The position numbers were made by a program, and so were the translations under genes. 64,000 bases of DNA, taken from Oscillospiraceae bacterium (lineage in GTDB: Bacteria; Bacillota; Clostridia; Oscillospirales; CAG-272). This document shows positions 58,170-64,000 of this stretch, piece after piece (position 1 is the stretch's first letter; the number at the start of each line of letters is the position of its first letter). The notes under the pieces are model-generated. The model made no database searches, was not told the origin of the DNA, and was given only the letters and a program-made list of their open reading frames with translations. The stretch spans positions 62,001 through 126,000 of the forward strand of contig SVTT01000002.1 in NCBI GenBank assembly GCA_015063625.1, read 5' to 3'.

Positions 58170-58280
58170 GTCCAAATTTTTTATTGGCAGGGAAGGAGCG
58201 ATCGGACCAGAGGGGTATTGTTGGAATGCATGCGCAGAAGGGTAAAAAAGCAAGAACCATTCGGTCTTGTCGGATGTCGT

Positions 58281-58308
58281 ATATGTCTGTCGAAAATACG
58301 CATATAAT
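58281..58308 (+). promoter_or_regulatory. SigE/SigK-like mother-cell promoter for the collagen-like gene (ATA-N17-CATATAAT)
   Basis: ata 58281-58283, catataat 58301-58308. Confidence 0.45.
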
Positions 58309-58350
58309 GGAATGGTGTTTCACCCCAAATCCGAAAAAGGAGGAAATGAT

Positions 58351-59199
58351 ATGAACAAGCAAAATCCATTGATGAGAAACGCCGATCGCCACTGCTGCAA
58401 ATGTAGCTCCAATGGCTGTAACGGTCAAAAGTTCAGCTGTGATAACGATAAAGAGAAGGATCGGTGTGAGGTCTGTCCGCCGGGCCCGCGAGGACCACAG
58501 GGTCCACGGGGACTTCAAGGTCCTGCAGGTCCGCGAGGACCACAGGGCCTTGCGGGAGAGAGCGGTCCTATGGGTCCGCAGGGTCCCGCCGGCGAAAGGG
58601 GCTTCACGGGTCCTCGAGGTCCTGTCGGCGCCACCGGTCCTATTGGACCCATAGGCCCCGCAGGACCTCAAGGACCTGCCGGTGAAGCAGGTCCCGCAGG
58701 AGAAGCAGGCCCCACAGGACCGCAAGGTCCTGCCGGCGAAGCAGGTCCCGCAGGACCTCAAGGCCCTGCCGGAGGTGTATTGAGCTATGCCGACTTTTAT
58801 GCGTTGATGCCGCCCGATAACGCGGCAACGGTTGCTCCTGGTACGGACGTCAGCTTCCCGCAGAATGGGCCGATCGCCAATACAAATATCGGGCGACTCG
58901 GTCCGTCCTCGTTCAATCTTGGTCCGATCGGCACCTATCAGGTCCTGTTTCAGGTGGGTGTGGCCGAGGCAGGACAGTTGATCCTGACCTTGAACGGTCA
59001 GGACCTGCCCCAAACCGTGGTAGGGCGTGCCACAGGAACGTCACAGATCGTGGGAATGGCGATTGTGACGACCGCGACGGTCAACTCAGTCCTCACGGTT
59101 CGCAACCCTGCGGGAAACGCTGCCGCGCTTACCATCACGCCCCTCGGAGGGGGAACGCGCCCCGTTTCCGCGCATCTGGTGATCACACAGATCCAATGA
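58351..59199 (+). CDS. Collagen-like (Gly-X-Y)32 BclA-like spore-surface protein
   Basis: Cys-rich N-terminus, 32 uninterrupted GXY triplets (58483-58770), C-terminal beta-rich domain. Confidence 0.85.
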   Translation: MNKQNPLMRNADRHCCKCSSNGCNGQKFSCDNDKEKDRCEVCPPGPRGPQGPRGLQGPAGPRGPQGLAGESGPMGPQGPAGERGFTGPRGPVGATGPIGPIGPAGPQGPAGEAGPAGEAGPTGPQGPAGEAGPAGPQGPAGGVLSYADFYALMPPDNAATVAPGTDVSFPQNGPIANTNIGRLGPSSFNLGPIGTYQVLFQVGVAEAGQLILTLNGQDLPQTVVGRATGTSQIVGMAIVTTATVNSVLTVRNPAGNAAALTITPLGGGTRPVSAHLVITQIQ

Positions 59200-59431
59200 G
59201 GCAAGTGCGTTTACGGTGCTCCTGCTTTTAACAGATGATAAAGAAGCTGTACCGCTCTGCTTTTGCGGAGCGGTACAGCCTTTTGATAGCTAATGCTGCT
59301 TTTGGGGCTTTGACCGGTCATGTATCTTGGCTTGGTCGAGAATCTTCTGCGACATGGTGGCATTGCCCAACCTTGTAGTGTGTCTGTCAGATCGCACGGA
59401 CGGCATCTTTCTATTGTATTTCGGTGCTATC

Positions 59432-59631
59432 TGCGGTATAATGTAGTAGGAGTGACGCAACGCGGCATAAGCCGTAGCAGGTACGGGTATTTGCCGAGAG
59501 AGCGGCGGGCCCTCCCGTACGGGGGAAGCCGATTGCGACGCACGGGCAAAGCGACCGTGCAAAGGAGAAGGTGCCACTGTGCGCGAGAATCGGACAGAAG
59601 CACTTGGTGAGAGCGAAAAAGGGGGAAGAGT
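59432..59631 (+). promoter_or_regulatory. Promoter (TTGTAT-N17-TATAAT) and structured 5' leader of the ADP-ribosylglycohydrolase gene
   Basis: Stems GTACGGG/CCCGTAC, GCACGG/CCGTGC, CCGATT/AATCGG and a crossing GTGC..CTGT/ACAG..GCAC. Confidence 0.45.
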
Positions 59632-60618
59632 ATGGAGGAAATGGTTGAAAAGCTGAAGGCGGTCATGCTGGGGCACGCCGTGGGGGATGCACTGGGTGTT
59701 CCCGTGGAATTTTGCACCCGTGAAGCATTGGATTCTGATCCTGTCACCGATATGCGCGGATTCGGGACTCATTCGGTTCCTGCCGGTGCGTGGTCAGACG
59801 ATACCTCGATGTCCCTTGCCGCACTGGACGCCCTGTGCGAGGGCGAGGTGGATTACGATGCGATCATGCAAAATTTTGTGCGCTGGCATCTGGATGCGAA
59901 ATACACCTCAACAGATTCGGTTTTTGACGTTGGCAGATGCTGTAGCTGTGCCGTCATCAATTATTTCGCTGCCACCGACGGTGTATCGGGCGCCATGGAG
60001 CGCTCGCGAGCCTTTGATTTTGGCTTTGAGGGCGAGGGCTCGAACGGAAACGGATCGCTGATGCGCATCCACCCCTTCGTGCTTTATGCACACGCAAGGC
60101 AACTGCCGTTTGTAACGTGGCGTGAGCTGATAGATAACGGCTCTCGCCTCACCCACGCACACGAGCGCTCCCGTGTAGGATGTCTGATCTATGCCTTTGT
60201 GCTGATGCACCTGTTGAACGAGCCGCGTAAGGATACGATCGACCTCGCGCTGCGCCGTGCCGAGTGCGAGCTGTGCGATCACCCGGAGCTTGCTCATTAC
60301 AAGCGCATTTTTGATCCGGGCTTTGCGAAAATACCCCGAAGCGATATCAAAAGCAGCGGTTACGTAGTAGATACACTGGAGGCGGCGCTTTGGTGTCTGC
60401 TCACCACCGATAGCTATCGGGAATGTGTTTTGAAAGCCGTCAATCTCGGTGCAGATACCGATACGGTCGCTGCCGTGGCAGGTGGCGTTGCAGGTGCACT
60501 CTATGGCTATGAAGCCATTCCACAGGAATGGCTTGGGACGCTCCTTCGCCGTGATGATATCACGGCGCTGTGCACCCATGCCGCCGGGTGTTGGATGGGA
60601 TTCGCAGACCGATCATGA
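59632..60618 (+). CDS. ADP-ribosylglycohydrolase (DraG-like) family protein
   Basis: GHAVGDALGVPVEF; WSDDTSMSLAALDAL; GSNGNGSLMRIHP; NLGADTDTVAAVAGGVAGALYG. Confidence 0.92.
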   Translation: MEEMVEKLKAVMLGHAVGDALGVPVEFCTREALDSDPVTDMRGFGTHSVPAGAWSDDTSMSLAALDALCEGEVDYDAIMQNFVRWHLDAKYTSTDSVFDVGRCCSCAVINYFAATDGVSGAMERSRAFDFGFEGEGSNGNGSLMRIHPFVLYAHARQLPFVTWRELIDNGSRLTHAHERSRVGCLIYAFVLMHLLNEPRKDTIDLALRRAECELCDHPELAHYKRIFDPGFAKIPRSDIKSSGYVVDTLEAALWCLLTTDSYRECVLKAVNLGADTDTVAAVAGGVAGALYGYEAIPQEWLGTLLRRDDITALCTHAAGCWMGFADRS

Positions 60619-60730
60619 AGAAGCAAGCTTTTGTGTTTGAGATCTTTTGTACCCTGCTATAGCGAAAAAAGGCACGTAACGGGTGCAGGGAATCTATGTG
60701 CGATAGAGATTTGTGGGAGGAGAGATCGTT

Positions 60731-61507
60731 TTGATCACATTTGTGGAATTTATCGTTTGCTTTTTTGCAGGGGTCGGGGCAGGACTTGGCACCGGCTTTG
60801 CCGGCATGAGTGCGGCGGCTGTAATTACGCCGATGCTGGTGACTTTTCTTCATATTCCCGCGTACAGTGCCGTCGGGATCGCTTTGACGTCCGATGTGCT
60901 GGCAAGCGCGGTGTCCTCCTATACCTACAAGAAAAACGGGAATCTGGACGTTCGTAACGGACTGATCATGATGATCAGCGTTCTGGTGTTTACGACCGTG
61001 GGTAGCTATGTGTCCAGCCTTTTGCCAAATACCGCGATGAACAGTCTTTCCGTGGTAATGACCGCCCTTCTCGGTATCAAATTTATCGTAAAGCCCGTGA
61101 TGACGACGAAGGAGGCCATGCAGAATGTGTCGAGGGTCAAGCGCGCCGTGCAGTCGGTCCTTTCGGGATGCCTTGTCGGCTTTATCTGTGGCTTTGTCGG
61201 CGCGGGCGGCGGTATGATGATGCTGCTGATTTTGACTTCCGTTTTGGGCTACGAGCTGAAGACTGCTGTGGGCACCAGTGTGTTTATTATGACCTTCACG
61301 GCACTGACAGGCTCACTCTCGCATTTTGCCATCGATGGATTGCCCGACCTGCAGATACTGATGCTTTGCGTTCTCTTTACCTTTGTCTTTGCGCGGATCG
61401 GCGCACGTATTGCCAACAAGGCCTCCCCCAAGGCATTGAACCGTGTAACGGGACTGATCCTCTTGGTGCTGGGAATCGTGATCACTGCAGTGACCTTGTT
61501 TTCATAA
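60731..61507 (+). CDS. TauE/SafE-family sulfite exporter-like membrane protein
   Basis: TTG start after ggaggag; GTGFAGMSAAAVITPML and GFVGAGGGMMMLLIL repeats. Confidence 0.88.
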   Translation: MITFVEFIVCFFAGVGAGLGTGFAGMSAAAVITPMLVTFLHIPAYSAVGIALTSDVLASAVSSYTYKKNGNLDVRNGLIMMISVLVFTTVGSYVSSLLPNTAMNSLSVVMTALLGIKFIVKPVMTTKEAMQNVSRVKRAVQSVLSGCLVGFICGFVGAGGGMMMLLILTSVLGYELKTAVGTSVFIMTFTALTGSLSHFAIDGLPDLQILMLCVLFTFVFARIGARIANKASPKALNRVTGLILLVLGIVITAVTLFS

Positions 61508-61731
61508 CCGATGCTCGTCATATCACTGCGAAGAATAACAATCTTGAAAAACGGACGTTTGCGCTGAGAAATGCCCGATCTCTGTGAGTGTATGACTCGG
61601 ATGAGAGCAGAGGGTGTTTGATGATCATAGTAAAATGCTTATACCGAAAAAACGTGTGTGTCAATGGGCATACTTCAAAACGTATCACTAACGGATATCT
61701 TCTCCGATCGTGAAACGTGTACTTTGCCTTA

Positions 61732-62109
61732 TTACCGCCGATGCTTGCGGATCCATGCAAGCAGCTCGCCGTAGTCCATTTCGCCTGCGGCAACGGCAAG
61801 TCCCACGTGGGCAATGTCGGCATTGTCAACGTCCAGGCGAATGCCGTTGACCTCCAGGAAGGTCAGCAGAACGCACATGCCAATGCGCTTATTCCCGTCC
61901 ACAAATGCATGGTTGGAGATAAGGGAGAAGCCAAGGTGTGCGCCCTTTTCCTCCTTGGTGGGATAAAGCTCTGTGCCGCCAAAGGTCTGAAATGCGGATT
62001 TTAACGCGCTGTCCAGCAAATTGGCGTCACGGAGCGCGGGATCGCCGCCCGTTTCCTCTGTGATCAGCTTGTGCAGCATAAGAACCTTGTCTTGACTGAG
62101 CTTGATCAT
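61732..62109 (-). CDS. doc: Doc (death-on-curing) Fic-family toxin
   Basis: 125 aa; Fic core HAFVDGNKRIG. Confidence 0.9.
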   Translation of the reverse strand: MIKLSQDKVLMLHKLITEETGGDPALRDANLLDSALKSAFQTFGGTELYPTKEEKGAHLGFSLISNHAFVDGNKRIGMCVLLTFLEVNGIRLDVDNADIAHVGLAVAAGEMDYGELLAWIRKHRR

Positions 62110-62348
62110 TTTGCCAGCTCCTCAAATGCAGCTCTGTATTTTTTCAGAACGCGTGCGGCAACAAAATCGATCTTTTCATCGTCGGTCATCTCGATGGTGG
62201 TATCCTGTTCAAGATCCACCAGCTTGTATTTGGGACGATTGTTTTTGAAAATAAAGATAGTACCGCTTTTATCGCAGCTGCGTGCCACGTGGGAAAAATT
62301 TTGATTTGCCTCCGTGATCGAAACGATCTGATCGGTGTTAATGGTCAT
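62106..62348 (-). CDS. phd: Phd/YefM-family antitoxin
   Basis: 80 aa; ITEANQNFSHVARSCDKSGTIFIFKNNRPKYKLV; ATGA overlap with doc. Confidence 0.85.
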   Translation of the reverse strand: MTINTDQIVSITEANQNFSHVARSCDKSGTIFIFKNNRPKYKLVDLEQDTTIEMTDDEKIDFVAARVLKKYRAAFEELAK

Positions 62349-62575
62349 TGTGGCGCCTCCTGTTTGAAATCTGGTCTTATTTTACAGCAAGATTAGGATA
62401 TTGTCAACCTAAAATTTGGGGGAGAGTGGAAGGGGAAGGTCGTTTTTTGTCGTATCCATCAGAACCGAGCCAAGCCAAGCAGCTGGCGCTCGGCAGATAT
62501 TGATAGCCGTGCCCCTTGCGTGCTACGGTATTTGGTGGTATAATGATGACGATCGGAGAAAAGGAGGCTTCATAA

Positions 62576-63082
62576 ATGAAATACCTTATTGTCGTAGATA
62601 TGCAGGTGGATTTTATCACGGGCAGCCTCGGCAGTGATCTCGCCGCGGCGATCGTGCCGAATGTGGTAGAGAAGGTTAGGAATTTTGACGGCAAGATCAT
62701 CTTTACCCGTGACACCCATTTTGCGGATTATAGAGCCACGCAGGAGGGGAGAAATCTGCCCGTGCCCCATTGCATAAAAGGTAGCGACGGCTGGCAGATC
62801 TGTGATGAGCTGAAGCCCTTTGCCGAAACCGTGTTAGATAAGCTCACCTTTGGTAGCATCGACCTGCCCCAACTGCTCGAAAGCTACGGTGAGTCCATTG
62901 AGAGCATCGAGCTTTGCGGACTTTGCACCGATATCTGCGTGATCTCCAACGCGATGGTCTTGAAAGCCGCATTTCCCGAGGTGCCGATCGCGGTGGATGC
63001 CGCCTGCTCCGCAGGCGTGTCGGTGGAAAGTCATAACACCGCCCTCAATGCCATGCGTGCCGTTCAGATCGAGATCGTATGA
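62576..63082 (+). CDS. Isochorismatase/nicotinamidase-family cysteine hydrolase
   Basis: LIVVDMQVDFITGSL; CGLCTDICVISNA. Confidence 0.9.
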   Translation: MKYLIVVDMQVDFITGSLGSDLAAAIVPNVVEKVRNFDGKIIFTRDTHFADYRATQEGRNLPVPHCIKGSDGWQICDELKPFAETVLDKLTFGSIDLPQLLESYGESIESIELCGLCTDICVISNAMVLKAAFPEVPIAVDAACSAGVSVESHNTALNAMRAVQIEIV

Positions 63083-63113
63083 TCATAAGCAGATAGGAGA
63101 AGGGGTGTACAGC

Positions 63114-64000
63114 ATGAAGATTGTAATCGTTGGAGGCGTGGCTGGCGGTGCCACCGCCGCAGCACGCATCCGCAGACTTGACGAGCAGGCCGAGATCGTG
63201 GTGTTCGAGCGTTCGGGCTTTATGTCCTATGCCAACTGCGGCTTGCCGTATTATATCGGGGACGTGATCGCCGACGAGGAGGAGCTGACGCTCCAGACTC
63301 CGGAAAGCTTCTTTTCGCGCTTTCGCGTGAAGGTCAAAACACATCATGAGGTTACGGCTATTCACCCCGACCGCAAGACCGTCACGGTCAAAAAACTGTC
63401 AGACGGTACGAGTTTTGAGGAAAAATACGACAAATTGCTTCTTGCCCCCGGCGCGAAAGCCGCCTTGCCGCGGGTGCAGGGGATCGATAGCGAAAAGCTC
63501 TTCACGCTCCGCACCGTAGAGGACACGCTACGCATCAAAAACTATATCAAAACGCATCGCCCACACTCCGTTATTCTCGCGGGCGGCGGCTTTATTGGCG
63601 TGGAGCTTGCCGAGAATCTTTGCGAGCTTGGCATGGATGTGACCATTATACAACGTCCGCGGCAATTACTCACCCCGTTTGACGAGGATATGGCGGCGTT
63701 CTTCCACGCGCAGATGCGCCGCTACGGCGTCAAGCTCCTGCTCGGCAGGACTGTCACAGGGTTTGTCGAGGCAGATCGGGGCGTAGCCGTGCAGCTTGAT
63801 CGTGACGGAACGCTCCGTGCGGATATGGCGATCCTTGCTCTTGGTGTCACACCCGACACTGCGCTTGCCGAGGAGGCAGGGATCGCCCTCGGCATCAAGA
63901 ATAGCATCCTCGTAAACGACAAAATGGAAACCTCCGTGCCCGATATCTATGCCGTGGGTGATGCCGTACAGGTGAAGCATGCCGTTTCGGGCGAGAATGC
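63114..64000 (+). CDS. FAD-dependent CoA-disulfide reductase/NADH oxidase-like protein (truncated by window end)
   Basis: Translated by eye: MKIVIVGGVAGGATAAARIRRLDEQAEIVVFERSGFMSYANCGLPYYIGDV; open at the window edge so absent from the ORF track. Confidence 0.88.
   Translation, partial: MKIVIVGGVAGGATAAARIRRLDEQAEIVVFERSGFMSYANCGLPYYIGDVIADEEELTLQTPESFFSRFRVKVKTHHEVTAIHPDRKTVTVKKLSDGTSFEEKYDKLLLAPGAKAALPRVQGIDSEKLFTLRTVEDTLRIKNYIKTHRPHSVILAGGGFIGVELAENLCELGMDVTIIQRPRQLLTPFDEDMAAFFHAQMRRYGVKLLLGRTVTGFVEADRGVAVQLDRDGTLRADMAILALGVTPDTALAEEAGIALGIKNSILVNDKMETSVPDIYAVGDAVQVKHAVSGEN

Noticed and set aside
59450-59560. c-di-GMP-I (GEMM) riboswitch
   Set aside because: Local resemblance (gtgacgcaacgc...caggtacgggtatttgccga; gcacgggcaaa) but segments are out of canonical order and the strongest stems (GTACGGG/CCCGTAC) conflict with the GEMM fold.
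59520-59600. Cobalamin riboswitch
   Set aside because: A GCCACTGT string is present but there is no B12 box (AGYCAGGAGACCTGCC-like) and the gene context is unrelated.

Overview
This 64 kb window reads as chromosome from a spore-forming, high-GC Clostridia-type bacterium (inferred from gene content: spoIVA, SpoVB-like, yabP/yabQ, SpoIID-like and collagen-like spore-surface genes). About 63 CDSs are supportable, most of them housekeeping. The main blocks are: a type IIA topoisomerase B subunit; murD plus three tandem M42 peptidases; spoIVA; cdaA/cdaR-like; recJ-relA-dtd-hemZ; the spoVB-mazG-hup-rqcP-yabP-yabQ-divIC-like cluster; a ZTP-riboswitch-led purine operon (purE-C-F-M-N-O-AICAR transformylase-glyA-D-L); murA; a minus-strand SpoIID-like/peptidoglycan-binding locus; tRNA-Leu(CAA) with a small accessory segment; guaB-xpt; a collagen-like protein; ADP-ribosylglycohydrolase; and a phd-doc toxin-antitoxin pair. 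I see no rRNA, CRISPR array or intact transposase gene. The strongest candidates for something undescribed are: (1) a roughly 0.5 kb structured noncoding tract after tRNA-Leu, with a duplicated tRNA 3' end, crossing inverted repeats and a 4+4 mirror array of GATGTT/AACATC motifs; (2) a 278 bp MITE-like element with perfect 23 bp terminal inverted repeats sitting in a stop codon, whose inner 46 bp module recurs in the mntP leader; (3) a pseudoknot-capable leader in front of the ADP-ribosylglycohydrolase gene; (4) a PurF whose glutaminase active site is missing; (5) two small AT-rich genes each followed by the same 14 bp palindrome. All calls come from reading the sequence and translations; no database search was run.
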